Assembly: GCA_019637265.1 (NCBI GenBank)
Contig: JAHBVY010000002.1
Location: 310,001-374,000, forward strand
Origin: Polyangiaceae bacterium
GTDB taxonomy: Bacteria; Myxococcota_A; Polyangia; Polyangiales; Polyangiaceae
Direction: 5' to 3'
Length of the DNA stretch: 64,000 bases
Positions 44,405-53,572 of the stretch are shown here, piece after piece (positions within the stretch are counted from its first letter, which is position 1; every line of letters begins with the position of its first letter). A program made the position numbers and the translations under genes. The notes below the pieces were generated by a model, which was not told the DNA's origin, made no database searches, and was given only the letters and a program-made list of their open reading frames with translations.

Positions 44405-46081
44405 CTACAGCGGGCCGATGCTCGCCACCGCGCGGAGCTGCTTGCGCTGCGCCGCTTGGCGCACGGAGCTCGGCACCAGGTTGGCGTAGCGCGTGAGGAG
44501 GCGCCCGGTGATGTGCTCAAGGTCGATGATGGCGCTCACGTGATCCACCCGCGCGCGCTCCACCGAGAGCTGAGCCTGCCTGAGCGAATCCTCCGCCTGC
44601 TGCACCTCGAGCAAGATGGCTGCGCCCTGCTCGTAACGCGCGCGCTGCCCCGCGAGCTGCTTCTCGGCGACGGTGACCGTCTTCTGCGCGAGCTCCACCC
44701 GGCGCCGCGCGGTGTCCGCCTTGACGTACACCGCGGCGACCTGCGCGCGCAGCGCCTGACGCGAGGACTCGAGCCGCGCCTTGGCCGACTCCACCGCGAG
44801 CAGCGCGACGCGCTCATTGGCCTGACGCGCCTGCCCCGAGAGCGGCATCTCGAACACCACGCCCACGTGGACGCTCACGGCAGGCTCCGTGACGAAGCGC
44901 GAGGCGACGGGCGGCACCTCTTGGTAAGCCGCGCTCTCCCCCTGCACGTAGGCTTCGAGATCGAGCCGGGCGCGCCGCGACTCGCCCGCCGTGATGACTC
45001 GATCGCGCGCCTGCGCCAGCTGCGCCTCCTGTGCCTTGATGTCCGGCGACTCATCCATTGCCGCGCGGTAAGCCTCCGCCTCCGAGATGGGCACTTGGAG
45101 ATCGGTCGGCGCGGCGCCGCCCGCGCTGGTGAAGGGATTGGAGCTCTCTTGACCCAGGAGGCGCGCCAGCTCCACCCCGCGCTGACGCGTGGTCGCCTCC
45201 GTCGACGCGAGGCCTTGCTCGAGCTGAGCGAGCCGCGTCTCGAAGCTGAGCAGCTCGATGGGCGCCAAGGCGCCCGCCTGGATCCGCTGGTCGGCTTCGT
45301 CGCGCTGACGCTTGGCGGTGTCGCGCGCCTTGCGCTCGATCTCCTCCGCGCGGCCCTGGTACCAGAGCTCCCAGTACGCCGACAGCACGTCGCGCAAGAG
45401 CGAGCTCGCGGCGGCGTCGCGGCTGCGCTCCGAGCTGGTGCGCGCGAGGCGCGCCTGGCGGATCCCCGCCTCACCAATCTCGCGCCCGGAGCCGCGCATC
45501 AGGGGGTGCACCACGGTCGCGCGCCCCAAGAGGTTGTAGGTAGGCCCGCTGTCTACCTGGCCGCCAGCGACACCCAGGCCTGCGGCGCTCGCGGTGCGGC
45601 GTTGGCCCTCCAAGCGGAAGCCCACCGAGGTGCCCCAAGGGAACTGGTGGCTGAGGCCGGAGCCCAGCGCGAACACGTCAGACTCACTGAAGGTGTACGA
45701 ATCGGGCTGGGCACGCGGTGAGGTGGTGTGGGTGTAGCCCGCGTCCGCGCTGAAGATGGGCGTGAACAGCCCCTCCGCGGCGTCCACCTCGGCGTCCGAC
45801 TGCTGGACGTCGATCAGCGCCGCCTTGAGCGCCGGGTTCTCCGCCATCGCCAGCCGCACCGCCTCGCGGTCGCTCACCCGGCGCGGCGCCTGAGCCGTGG
45901 CGACGCTCGAGGTGAGCAGGACGCCGAGCAGCGGGAGCGCGCTCAGCGACGCGCGCAGCGACAACGCGCGCAGCGACAGCGCGCTGCCAAGCGACAGCGC
46001 GCGCGCCAAGCGCCGGGCGCCTCGAGGACCCGTTGGGGAGGTGGCGTGCGCTGGGCGCGAAGAGGCGCGGGGTCGAGTCAT
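44405..46081 (-). CDS. TolC-family outer-membrane efflux channel
   Basis: 558 aa with a long n-region and signal (LSALPLLGVLLTSSVATAQA). Two outer-membrane efflux protein repeats are seen: long coiled-coil helices (ETRLAQLEQGLASTEATTRQRGVELARLLGQ and SAKARLESSRQALRAQVAAVYVKADTARRRVELAQKTV) flanked by short beta segments. Trimers form a channel from periplasm to outside. It is the last gene of a four-gene minus-strand operon with the MacA-like and MacB-like genes and gives the pump its exit duct. The substrate is unknown. Confidence 0.9.
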   Translation of the reverse strand: MTRPRASSRPAHATSPTGPRGARRLARALSLGSALSLRALSLRASLSALPLLGVLLTSSVATAQAPRRVSDREAVRLAMAENPALKAALIDVQQSDAEVDAAEGLFTPIFSADAGYTHTTSPRAQPDSYTFSESDVFALGSGLSHQFPWGTSVGFRLEGQRRTASAAGLGVAGGQVDSGPTYNLLGRATVVHPLMRGSGREIGEAGIRQARLARTSSERSRDAAASSLLRDVLSAYWELWYQGRAEEIERKARDTAKRQRDEADQRIQAGALAPIELLSFETRLAQLEQGLASTEATTRQRGVELARLLGQESSNPFTSAGGAAPTDLQVPISEAEAYRAAMDESPDIKAQEAQLAQARDRVITAGESRRARLDLEAYVQGESAAYQEVPPVASRFVTEPAVSVHVGVVFEMPLSGQARQANERVALLAVESAKARLESSRQALRAQVAAVYVKADTARRRVELAQKTVTVAEKQLAGQRARYEQGAAILLEVQQAEDSLRQAQLSVERARVDHVSAIIDLEHITGRLLTRYANLVPSSVRQAAQRKQLRAVASIGPL

Positions 46082-46120
46082 AAGGAACCTCCGATAGAGC
46101 CGGCCGCTATCACGCGCAAG

Positions 46121-47326
46121 CTACTCATGGCGCAGGGCCTCGATGGGGCTGAGCTTCGCGGCCTTCCGTGCGGGCAGGTAGCCGAAGGCGACCCCCACGA
46201 TGGCTGAGAACGCGAAGGAGATGATGATGATGCCGGGCGTGGGGACGAATGGGATTTTCATGAGGCTGGTCACCCCAAACCCCATGGCCACCCCGGTGAT
46301 GATCCCGATGACGCCGCCCAAGGTGGACAGCACGACTGCCTCCGTGAGGAACTGGAGCATCACCTCGCGCCCGAGCGCGCCGATGGCAATACGGATCCCG
46401 ATTTCGCGAGTTCGCTCGGTCACCGAGACGAGCATGATGTTCATGATGCCGATGCCGCCCACCAGGAGGCTCACGGCGGCGATGGCGCCGAGCAGCGCGG
46501 TCAGCGCACCGGTGGCGCTCGAGACGGTGGCGGCGATCTCCGCCATGTCGCGCACGTTGAAGTCGTCTTCGGAGCCACGCTGGATCCCACGGCGCTCACG
46601 GAGCAGCGCCTCGATGCGCGCCTTGACGGCGGCGGTGGGGCGCGAGTCGTCGACCGAGATGTAGATGGTGGGGATGTCGCGGTTGCCCGACATGCGCCTT
46701 TGAAACTGGCGCAGCGGGATGAGCAGGACATCGTCCTGATCTTGCCCCATGGCGCTCGAGCCCTTCGGCGCCAGCACGCCCACCACGGTGCAGGTGACCT
46801 TGCCCACACGGAGGCTGGTGCCGATGGCGTCGCCCGTGCCGAACAGCGCCTTGCGCACCGTCTCGCCGAGCACGCACACCGCGGTGCCGCTCCGCACGTC
46901 GACGTCGTTCAGCAGCCTGCCTTGCGCGAGCTTGTAGCCGCGCACCTCCACGTAGCCCTCCGTGGTGCCCATGACCTGGGTGGAGACGTTGAGGTTGCCG
47001 TACACCACGGTGGCGCCGCGCGAGGCAGCGGGGGCCATCGCGGCGATGCCGCCGATTTGGCTCTCGATGGCGCTGACGTCCGCGTCGGTGAAGCTCTTGC
47101 TGCCGCTGGAGACCGGCCCGCGGCGCGCGGCGCCGGGCGAGACGATCAGCATGTTGTCACCCAGCGCCGAGATGTCGTTCTTGACGCTCTGCGTGGCGCC
47201 CTCCCCGATGATCGTCATCGTGATCACCGCCGCGACGCCGATCACGATGCCGAGCATCGTGAGGATCGAGCGCATGGTGTTGCGCCGGATCTCCCGGAGC
47301 GACATCAGGAAGGTCGCAAAAATCAC
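46121..47326 (-). CDS. MacB-type ABC permease (FtsX domain)
   Basis: 401 aa, starting at GTG 47326 and overlapping the ATPase stop by four bases. One N-terminal helix (ILTMLGIVIGVAAVITMTIIGEGA), a periplasmic domain of about 220 residues, and three C-terminal helices make the FtsX/MacB fold; the GIGIMNIMLVSVTERTREIGIRIAIGA loop is a MacB signature. In classical MacB the ATPase is fused; here it is a separate gene. It should couple ATP use to extrusion from the periplasm through TolC. Confidence 0.93.
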   Translation of the reverse strand: MIFATFLMSLREIRRNTMRSILTMLGIVIGVAAVITMTIIGEGATQSVKNDISALGDNMLIVSPGAARRGPVSSGSKSFTDADVSAIESQIGGIAAMAPAASRGATVVYGNLNVSTQVMGTTEGYVEVRGYKLAQGRLLNDVDVRSGTAVCVLGETVRKALFGTGDAIGTSLRVGKVTCTVVGVLAPKGSSAMGQDQDDVLLIPLRQFQRRMSGNRDIPTIYISVDDSRPTAAVKARIEALLRERRGIQRGSEDDFNVRDMAEIAATVSSATGALTALLGAIAAVSLLVGGIGIMNIMLVSVTERTREIGIRIAIGALGREVMLQFLTEAVVLSTLGGVIGIITGVAMGFGVTSLMKIPFVPTPGIIIISFAFSAIVGVAFGYLPARKAAKLSPIEALRHE

Positions 47327-48084
47327 GCGATCATCCTCTTCGTCGGTTGATCGTCGATGATGTGCCCATCGCGGAAGGTGACGATGCGGGTGCCGAACTC
47401 GGCCATGTCCGGCTCGTGGGTGACCATGGCGATGGTCAGGCTACGCTCCATGTTGAGCCGCACCAGCAGCTGCATGATCTCCTCGCTGCGCGCCGAGTCG
47501 AGGTTACCCGTGGGCTCGTCCGCCAAGAGCAAGGAAGGCTCCGTGACCAGCGCCCGCGCGATGGCGACGCGCTGCTGCTGCCCGCCGGACAGCTCCGCCG
47601 GGGTGTGCCCTTCGCGCCCCGCGAGGCCCACCTCCGCCAGCGCCCGCATCGCCCGCTCGCGGCGCTCGCTCTTGGCGACGCGACGGTAGACCAGCGGCAG
47701 CTCCACGTTCTCCAGCGCCGAGGTGCGCGCGAGCAGGTTGAACCCCTGGAAGACGAAGCCGATGTAGTGGCGCCGGAGCAGCGCCTGCTGATCGCGATCC
47801 AGCTTGCCCACGTCCACGCCGTGGAACAGGTAGGTGCCGCTGGTCGGGACATCCAGGCAGCCCACGATGTTCATGCAGGTGGACTTACCGGAGCCGCTGG
47901 TGCCCATCACCGACACGAACTCCCCCGCGTAAATCGAGAGGTCGATGCGATCGAGCGCGCGCACCTCCGACTCCCCGTGACCATAGATCTTCGAGATCTG
48001 CTTCAGCTCGAACCAGGGCGTGATGGCGTTGACCGCGCGGATCGCCGCCTCTCGCTCGCTCACCTGATCTGCATCGCTGACCAT
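47323..48084 (-). CDS. MacB/LolD-type ABC ATPase
   Basis: 253 aa. Walker [11 protein letters not shown]-loop FVFQGFN, signature LSGGQQQR, Walker [14 protein letters not shown] and the H-loop VTHEPD are all intact. It belongs to the MacB/LolD/FtsE branch. Its start is one base from the MacA-like gene stop and its end overlaps the permease start, giving a tightly coupled operon. It powers the adjacent permease from the cytoplasmic side. Confidence 0.95.
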   Translation of the reverse strand: MVSDADQVSEREAAIRAVNAITPWFELKQISKIYGHGESEVRALDRIDLSIYAGEFVSVMGTSGSGKSTCMNIVGCLDVPTSGTYLFHGVDVGKLDRDQQALLRRHYIGFVFQGFNLLARTSALENVELPLVYRRVAKSERRERAMRALAEVGLAGREGHTPAELSGGQQQRVAIARALVTEPSLLLADEPTGNLDSARSEEIMQLLVRLNMERSLTIAMVTHEPDMAEFGTRIVTFRDGHIIDDQPTKRMIA

Positions 48085-48085
48085 G

Positions 48086-49453
48086 TCACTTGCCCGTGCT
48101 CGACAGCATGTCGGTGATCACTTCCGTCCCGGGCTCGATGCCGCTCTTGATCTCGGTCATCGTGCCGTCGGTCACGCCGGTGGGCACCCGCAGCATCTTG
48201 GGCTCCCCCGCCTCGAGCACGAACAGGCGGCCCATCGGCTGCTCTGCGTTCCCACGCCCGCCGCGCCGCTGCTGCCCAGCGCCAGCAGGCCGCCGATTGC
48301 CACCCCCACCGCCGCGCATGCCGGGGCCGCCACGCATGCCGCGCGCCCCACCGCCCTGCAGCACGTTCAGCGCCGTGGGGCCGCTCGGGCTCGCCGAGCC
48401 CGCGGGGGACGCCGGGGTGAAGCGCAGCGCGGCGTTGGGGACGAGCAGCGCGTCCGTCACCTCCTCGGTCACGATGGTGGCGGTCGCCGTCATCCCAGGG
48501 CGCAGCAAGAGGTCATCATTGCTGACGTCCAGCACCGCCTGGTAAGTCACTACGTTGTCCGTCGTGGTCGGCACGTTGCGCAGCGAGCGCAGCGAGGCCT
48601 CGAACGTCTTCATGGGGTGCGCGTCCACCGTGAACGTCGCCTTCTGGCCTTCCTTCACGCGGCCGACGTCCGCCTCGTCGATCTGCACCGAGAGCTCCAT
48701 CTTCGTGAGGTCCCGCGCGATCAGGAACAAGACCGGCGTCTGCAAGGAGGCGGTCACGGTTTGGCCTTGCTCCACGCTGCGCGACAACACCACGCCGTCG
48801 ATGGGCGCGCGGATGACCGCTTTGCTCAAGTCGGTGTTCGCCGAGTCGAGCGTCGCCTTGGCGACCAAGATGTCCGCCGAGGTGGACTGCACCTGCGCCG
48901 CGGCGCGCTCGGCCGCCGCCTCCGCGCTCTCGAGCTCGCTCTTGGAGATGAGCCCCTGCTTGGCCAGCTCACGCGCGCGGTCGCGGTTGGTCTGCGCCTC
49001 CTTCGAGGTGGTGCGCGCGCTCTTGTTCGAGGCGTAGGCCGCCGTGAGGCGCGCCTTGGCGGACCCCTGCGCGGCGAGCAGCTTGTCGGTGTTCAGCTCG
49101 AGCAGGATGTCCCCTGCCTTCACCTGGTCATTGAAGTCCACGTAGAGCTTGCTGATGGTGCCGGACACCTCCGCGCCCACCTCCACCGTGTCGCGCCCGG
49201 AGACGGTGCCGGTGGCGGTGACGGTGGAGCGCAAGTCACCGCGCTCGACGGGTTGGGTCTCGTAGGTCGGCCCCTGGCCCTTCAGCGCCGCCTGGCGCCA
49301 GAACCAACCGCCCGCGACCAACGCAACGACCACCAAGAGGCCGCCGATGCGAAAGAGCCAGGCGCGGGTGCGCGACCGGTTCATCTGAACCTTCGCCTTG
49401 AGCTCGGCGCTGACGTTGGGAGCTTGCCGGGAACTAGGCGGTCCGCTGGTCAT
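48086..49453 (-). CDS. MacA-like periplasmic adaptor with Gly/Arg-rich insert
   Basis: 455 aa. One N-terminal helix (about 33-51), a biotinyl-lipoyl-like domain (GTVSGRDTVEVGAEVSGTISKLYVDFNDQVKAGDILLEL), a coiled-coil hairpin (SNKSARTTSKEAQTNRDRARELAKQGLIS), then beta domains. A stretch of about 50 residues near the C-terminus is unusually rich in Gly and Arg (GGGARGMRGGPGMRGGGGGN), rare in MacA, and may be flexible or interact with a surface polymer. It bridges permease and TolC. First gene of the efflux operon, divergent from an ECF sigma gene. Confidence 0.9.
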   Translation of the reverse strand: MTSGPPSSRQAPNVSAELKAKVQMNRSRTRAWLFRIGGLLVVVALVAGGWFWRQAALKGQGPTYETQPVERGDLRSTVTATGTVSGRDTVEVGAEVSGTISKLYVDFNDQVKAGDILLELNTDKLLAAQGSAKARLTAAYASNKSARTTSKEAQTNRDRARELAKQGLISKSELESAEAAAERAAAQVQSTSADILVAKATLDSANTDLSKAVIRAPIDGVVLSRSVEQGQTVTASLQTPVLFLIARDLTKMELSVQIDEADVGRVKEGQKATFTVDAHPMKTFEASLRSLRNVPTTTDNVVTYQAVLDVSNDDLLLRPGMTATATIVTEEVTDALLVPNAALRFTPASPAGSASPSGPTALNVLQGGGARGMRGGPGMRGGGGGNRRPAGAGQQRRGGRGNAEQPMGRLFVLEAGEPKMLRVPTGVTDGTMTEIKSGIEPGTEVITDMLSSTGK

Positions 49454-49803
49454 GTCGAGCCCTCTGACGCACCACCTCGGCGGTTCCCTACGGCCCCCCT
49501 CAGAAACCCGTGATCCTTCTTGCCCGGCGCCCCTTCTGACGCTGAGGCTCCTGCGTTAACGTCGCTCACCCGAGCGAGCATCACCCGATTCGGTCGCCGG
49601 GTGTCGTAGGAAGATCGCGTCGATGAACGTCCAAGCGTTGGCCAGCTCCCGAACGGAGCGCGCGTCTTCCCCGATCGAGCCGCGATGCCCAGCTGCTTGC
49701 CCATTCAGGCGCCCCGCGCCGCAGTCCTCGACGACACCAGGCCATACGGCCGGCACCGCTCGGCCAGGCGTTCCGCGCGCGCGGATGGGTGGCACCTGAC
49801 GCC
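49454..49803. other. 350-base divergent gap between efflux operon and sigma operon
   Basis: No convincing gene is visible on either strand. It should hold promoters for both operons, which raises the possibility that the sigma factor controls the pump as well as itself. No -35/-10 pair convincing by eye was found. Confidence 0.5.
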
Positions 49804-50349
49804 ATGGCGGAGGTGGACCTCAGCTGGCTCGCGCGCCAGGTGGCCGCGGGCGATGCGCAGGCGTTTCGTAGCATCGTGCACCACACTCAGGCGCGCCTGT
49901 ACCGGCTCACGGTGCGCCTGCTCGGCAACCCCAGCGACGCCGAGGACACCCTCCAGGATGCTTACGTGAAGGCCTACCAAGCGCTGCGCGAAGAGCGCTT
50001 CGATGGGCGCTCCAGCGTCCAGACGTGGCTCTACCGGGTCGTGACGAACACCGCGATCGACGCCGGGCGGCGACGACGGCTGCGCCCGGTCGCCTCCGCC
50101 GAGCAGCAAGAAGCCGAGCCGCCCCAGGAGCATGGGACGTCGAAGGCGGAGGCCTGGGCGGCGCTCGGCGAGCTGAATACCTGGCTCGCGCGGCTGTCCC
50201 CGGAGCAACGAAGCGTGCTCGTCTTGCGCAGCGTGGAGGGCTTCTCCACCAGTGAGACGGCGGCCATCCTGGGCTGCTCCGAGGGCGCGGTGGAGCAGCG
50301 GCTGCTCCGCGCACGGGCTAACCTGATGCCACTGAAAGAGGAGCCATGA
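49804..50349 (+). CDS. ECF-type RNA polymerase sigma factor
   Basis: 181 aa from ATG 49804. Region 2 (about 15-85) contains the family block LLGNPSDAEDTLQDAYVKAYQAL and the SSVQTWLYRVVTNTAIDAGRRRR strand; region 4 (about 120-175) has LSPEQRSVLVLRSVEGFSTSETAAILGCSEGAVEQRLLRARANL. A short polar linker joins them. The next two genes overlap it and each other by four bases, so they are almost certainly one operon with its regulator. The metal-resistor gene at the end hints at a metal or envelope-stress signal. Confidence 0.95.
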   Translation: MAEVDLSWLARQVAAGDAQAFRSIVHHTQARLYRLTVRLLGNPSDAEDTLQDAYVKAYQALREERFDGRSSVQTWLYRVVTNTAIDAGRRRRLRPVASAEQQEAEPPQEHGTSKAEAWAALGELNTWLARLSPEQRSVLVLRSVEGFSTSETAAILGCSEGAVEQRLLRARANLMPLKEEP

Positions 50350-50609
50350 CTCTGGAACGCCAGCAGGACGCGCGGCTCGAGCGCCTCGCCCGCGCCACGG
50401 ACGACCTCGCGCCGCCCGAGGGCTTCGAAGATCGCGTCATGGTAGCTGTCTACCGTGCCCCGCAGCCCAGGGCGTGGCTGGGGCGGCTGGCGCTGCTCGG
50501 TTGCTTCGCGGCGGCCGCGGGGACGGCGGTGCTCGTCTCACGGACGGAGCAGCGCCAGCTCGACACGAAGACGCTGAGCGTGCTCGATGGCTTGGAGGAC
50601 ACCCCGTGA
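50346..50609 (+). CDS. Putative anti-sigma factor, small membrane protein
   Basis: 87 aa, overlapping the sigma gene (ATGA). A charged cytoplasmic N-terminus of about 45 residues, one helix (AWLGRLALLGCFAAAAGTAVLV) and a short outside tail. This layout and position fit a short anti-sigma factor, but no zinc-binding ZAS motif is present. It is placed between the sigma gene and the metal-resistor gene. The role is inferred from position. Confidence 0.6.
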   Translation: MTLERQQDARLERLARATDDLAPPEGFEDRVMVAVYRAPQPRAWLGRLALLGCFAAAAGTAVLVSRTEQRQLDTKTLSVLDGLEDTP

Positions 50610-51001
50610 CGCCACGCACCAAGCAGGCGCTGATGCTCGTCGTCGCGTTCGGGCTCGGGGGCGTGGCGGGCGCCTTCGGGATGCGCGCCGTCAAGCTGGA
50701 TCAGTTGAACCAGCTGATGACGGGGCCGCCGCCGGAGGCGCGCAGGCGCTTCATGCTCGAGGTGCTGAAGCAGCGCCTCGAGCTCACGCCCACCCAGGTG
50801 ACGCAGGTGACCGAGGTGCTCGAGCGCCACGACAAGGCGCGTCGCGAAGCCTTCGAGCGCTGCCGCCCAGAGCACGAGGCGGTGAAGGCGCAGAGCGCCC
50901 AAGACATCGACGAGCTGCTCACGCCCGCCCAGCGCACGCTGCATCAGGAGCTGCGCCGTGAGCTGGAGGCGCGGCGCAAAGAAGGGGGACCACCGCGCTG
51001 A
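50606..51001 (+). CDS. Periplasmic heavy-metal resistor-like protein (CnrX/Spy-type)
   Basis: 131 aa from GTG 50606, which overlaps the previous stop; the longer frame upstream is out of register with any known N-terminus. An N-terminal membrane segment (ALMLVVAFGLGGVAGAFGM) precedes a four-helix hairpin with a LELTPTQVTQVTEVL turn and LLTPAQRTLHQEL repeat, as in metal-sensing resistors and Spy/CpxP. In CnrYXH-type systems such a protein senses metal and frees the sigma factor. Few His or Met are present, so the ligand is open. Confidence 0.75.
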   Translation: MTPRTKQALMLVVAFGLGGVAGAFGMRAVKLDQLNQLMTGPPPEARRRFMLEVLKQRLELTPTQVTQVTEVLERHDKARREAFERCRPEHEAVKAQSAQDIDELLTPAQRTLHQELRRELEARRKEGGPPR

Positions 51002-51244
51002 GGCGCTGGGGTGCGCGGCATTGGGCGCGCTTGGGGCTTGCGTTGGACTGAGCGCCGCGCGCTACGTTTGACGCGCTGACCGCGAGCGCCGCACGTGGCG
51101 TGCGCGCTGACTGCGGACGCCTCGCTCGACGCGCCGTTTGACGCGCTGCGCAGACGCCCTGAAGAGCGAACCTCGCGGCGCTGCGCTCCTGACGCGCCGG
51201 CTTCAAGCTGGAACCCGCACGCCAAGCCGACTAAGTAACGGGGC

Positions 51245-51844
51245 GTGAAGCTGGCACACACCCATAGGCGGTCAGGGGTTCTCACCAACACGTCAGGGCT
51301 CCGCTGGGTCGGCGGGGGCGCTCGGTATCCGGGAGCTGGCGCTGTGGCGCTCACCTTGGGGCTCGTGCTCTTCGGTGCCGGCTGCAGCGCGGACGGCGGC
51401 TCTTCAGGGGGCCAGGGGGCTCGTGGCAGCGGCGCCAACGGCGGGAGTGGGGGTGATGGCGGGACCAGCGGCGGTGGCTCGGGAGCCAGCTCGGGATCGG
51501 GGGGTTCGGGAACGGCGCGCGGCGACATTGGCGATCCATGCACTGACGACAGTGACTGCGCGCTCGTGCCAGGCGCTGAGTGCTGGACGACGATCGGCGG
51601 TGGTCCAGTGCCCACCATCACATTTCCTGGTGGATTTTGCAGCAGGGGCTGCTCCACCGACAGCCAAGAGAAGGAGTGCGGCGAGAACGGGAGCTGCACC
51701 AGCACCTCGATGTCAGGCGGTGGCTCGACCGTGAACCTGACGATGTGCCGCCCGCCGTGCCGCGCGTCGGAGGACTGCCGCGAGAGCGAGGGGTACCGCT
51801 GTCAGATCGTGATCGCGAACTTCGGGGTGTGCGTCCCGCCGTGA
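51245..51844 (+). CDS. Hypothetical Gly-linker lipoprotein with Cys-rich domain
   Basis: Not recognised. GTG 51245 gives an n-region, hydrophobic core and lipobox FGAGC. About 40 Gly/Ser residues lead to a compact domain with about 10 Cys (CTDDSDCALVPGAECW, CSRGCSTDSQEKECGENGSC, CRPPCRASEDC). The pattern resembles disulfide-stabilised surface modules common in Myxococcota lipoproteins. Such a Cys-rich domain would need disulfide isomerases such as the triple-DsbA proteins at 25-30 kb; this link is speculation. The gaps on either side (243 and 283 bases) show no gene. Confidence 0.65.
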   Translation: MKLAHTHRRSGVLTNTSGLRWVGGGARYPGAGAVALTLGLVLFGAGCSADGGSSGGQGARGSGANGGSGGDGGTSGGGSGASSGSGGSGTARGDIGDPCTDDSDCALVPGAECWTTIGGGPVPTITFPGGFCSRGCSTDSQEKECGENGSCTSTSMSGGGSTVNLTMCRPPCRASEDCRESEGYRCQIVIANFGVCVPP

Positions 51845-52127
51845 GCCGCGGCTGCGGGGAGGGCGGTGTCCGCCGCGCGCCCGCGGCTGGGCGATTCAGT
51901 CCGCGGCTCCTCGGCCTGTGGCTTGGGTTGTCCCGGGGTGATTCAAGGATGAGGCTCGGGGGATGCCCAGGTGACCCAAGCAGTGACAAGAGCGGCGTGG
52001 AAACAGCACTGCCAAACCCCCCGGCCGATCCCCCAATGACCCAAAAGGTGACGGAAGCGCGACTCCGGCGCGCCCCCGTCAGATGGCTATTTCGCCGCGC
52101 CGAAGCTTCGGTGATAGTGGGGGCACC

Positions 52128-53357
52128 ATGAATTCACGAACCCTTCGCTCTGCCCTTGCTTTGGCGCTCATCACGCCGGCTCTCGTCCACTGCGTCCCCG
52201 GCTTCCCCGGTGGGGACTCTTGCCCCACCACGGCCGAAGCCGCGATGAAGGCCAACTTCGGTCTCGCCGCGGAGGCCGAGGGCAAGGTGAAGGCGGCGCT
52301 CGCGGCGGGCGCGGCGCTGCAAGATCTCGCCGTGGAGATCGAGACGGACGTCGCCACCGCCTGCGGCAACCTGGCCAAGGACCTGGGCGCCACCGACATC
52401 GAGCCCAAGGAGGAGGGCCCCGGCAAGAAGGCGGAGGCCGCTTGCGCCGCCGCCGCTTCAGCCTTGGGTGAGGTGAAGGCGAAGGCCAAGGGCCAGGTGC
52501 AGATCAAGGTGATCCCGCCGAAGTGCGAGGCCTCCATGAGCGCGATGGCCGACTGCGCCGCCTCCTGCGACGCGAGCATCGAGCCTGGCTCCGCCAAGGT
52601 GGAGTGTGAGGGCGGTGAGATCAGCGGGCAGTGCGACGGTGAGTGCAAAGGCAGCTGCACTGTCGAAGCCGGCGCGGCGTGCACCGGTGAGTGCAGCGCG
52701 GAGTGTGCAGGCGAGTGCAGCGGCTCGTTCAGTGGGACCTGCAAGGGCACCTGCGAGGGTAAGTGCAACGGCGCCGCGATGAGCGGTGGTCAGTGCGACG
52801 GCACCTGCGATGGCACCTGCAAGGGTGAGGCGCAGGGCAGCTGCGCGGGCACCTGCCAAGGAAGCTGCTCCGCGCAGTGTGAGATCAAGGGTCAGGCGCA
52901 GTGCTCGGGCTCCTGCTCGGGTGGTTGCAGCGTCGAGCTCAAGGCGCCGAAGTGCAGCGGTGAAGTGAAGCCGCCGAAGATGAGCGCCGAGTGCGAGGCG
53001 AGCTGCGACGCGCAGGTGAGCGGCAAGCTCGAGTGCGTCCCCGCGCAGGTGCGGGTGAACATCAGCGGGGCGGCGGACGCGGAAGCCGCGACGCGCCTCA
53101 AGGCGGCGATCAAGGCGCACCTGCCCGCGCTGCTCAAGGTGACGCTCGGCATGAAGGGCAAGCTCGAGCGCATGGTGGCCGGCGTGGAGACGACCCTCGA
53201 GGGCGCTCAGGCGGTGGTGAAGGGTGGCGGCGCCGCGGCGCTCAAGGCGGGCGCCTGCGTGGCGGCCTCCATCAAGGGCCAGGTCGACGCCAGCGTGAGC
53301 ATCAACGTGTCGGTCAAGGCGAGCGCCTCCGCCAGCGGCTCGGCCGGCGCAGGCTGA
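52128..53357 (+). CDS. Lipoprotein with a tandem CxGxC Cys-rich repeat domain
   Basis: ATG 52128 gives a signal ending in lipobox LVHC. The N-terminal third is helical and Ala/Lys-rich. Residues about 165-305 are a run of short Cys-Gly repeats (units like CDGECKGSC, CAGECSGSF, CKGTCEGKC), with roughly 40 Cys, regularly spaced 3-4 residues apart. A helical, Ala-rich C-terminal third follows. The repeats could form a disulfide ladder or a metal-binding array. No family name can be given. The codons within the repeats vary, so the array is old, not a recent slippage. Confidence 0.8.
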   Translation: MNSRTLRSALALALITPALVHCVPGFPGGDSCPTTAEAAMKANFGLAAEAEGKVKAALAAGAALQDLAVEIETDVATACGNLAKDLGATDIEPKEEGPGKKAEAACAAAASALGEVKAKAKGQVQIKVIPPKCEASMSAMADCAASCDASIEPGSAKVECEGGEISGQCDGECKGSCTVEAGAACTGECSAECAGECSGSFSGTCKGTCEGKCNGAAMSGGQCDGTCDGTCKGEAQGSCAGTCQGSCSAQCEIKGQAQCSGSCSGGCSVELKAPKCSGEVKPPKMSAECEASCDAQVSGKLECVPAQVRVNISGAADAEAATRLKAAIKAHLPALLKVTLGMKGKLERMVAGVETTLEGAQAVVKGGGAAALKAGACVAASIKGQVDASVSINVSVKASASASGSAGAG

Positions 53358-53408
53358 GTCAGGGACTGATCAGCGGCTGGGGGCGCGGACTACAATGGTG
53401 ACTCGTAG

Positions 53409-53429
53409 GGGCGGGTTTCAAACCCGCCC
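53409..53429. repeat. GTAGGGG-type hairpin between Cys-rich gene and mscL
   Basis: GGGCGGGTTT-C-AAACCCGCCC, preceded by TCGTAG. A perfect 10-bp stem with one unpaired centre base and no T-tract. The preceding gene's stop is 52 bases upstream. Confidence 0.75.
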
Positions 53430-53572
53430 TCGCGAACGGGACGATCAAGAACAGCTAGGCAGACTACCTCAGGAGCCCAGCTGAGAGGGCGCGGGGGGCT
53501 GCGTGATTCACGGAGCTGTGCGCGCAAGGGAGCCCGGTCGATGACCGGGCTCGAGCATTTGGGAGAAAACGT

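Noticed and set aside
48083..49513. 476-codon plus-strand frame opposite macA
   Set aside because: Antisense shadow of a well-defined adaptor gene; its composition is Arg/His-dominated with no recognisable motif.
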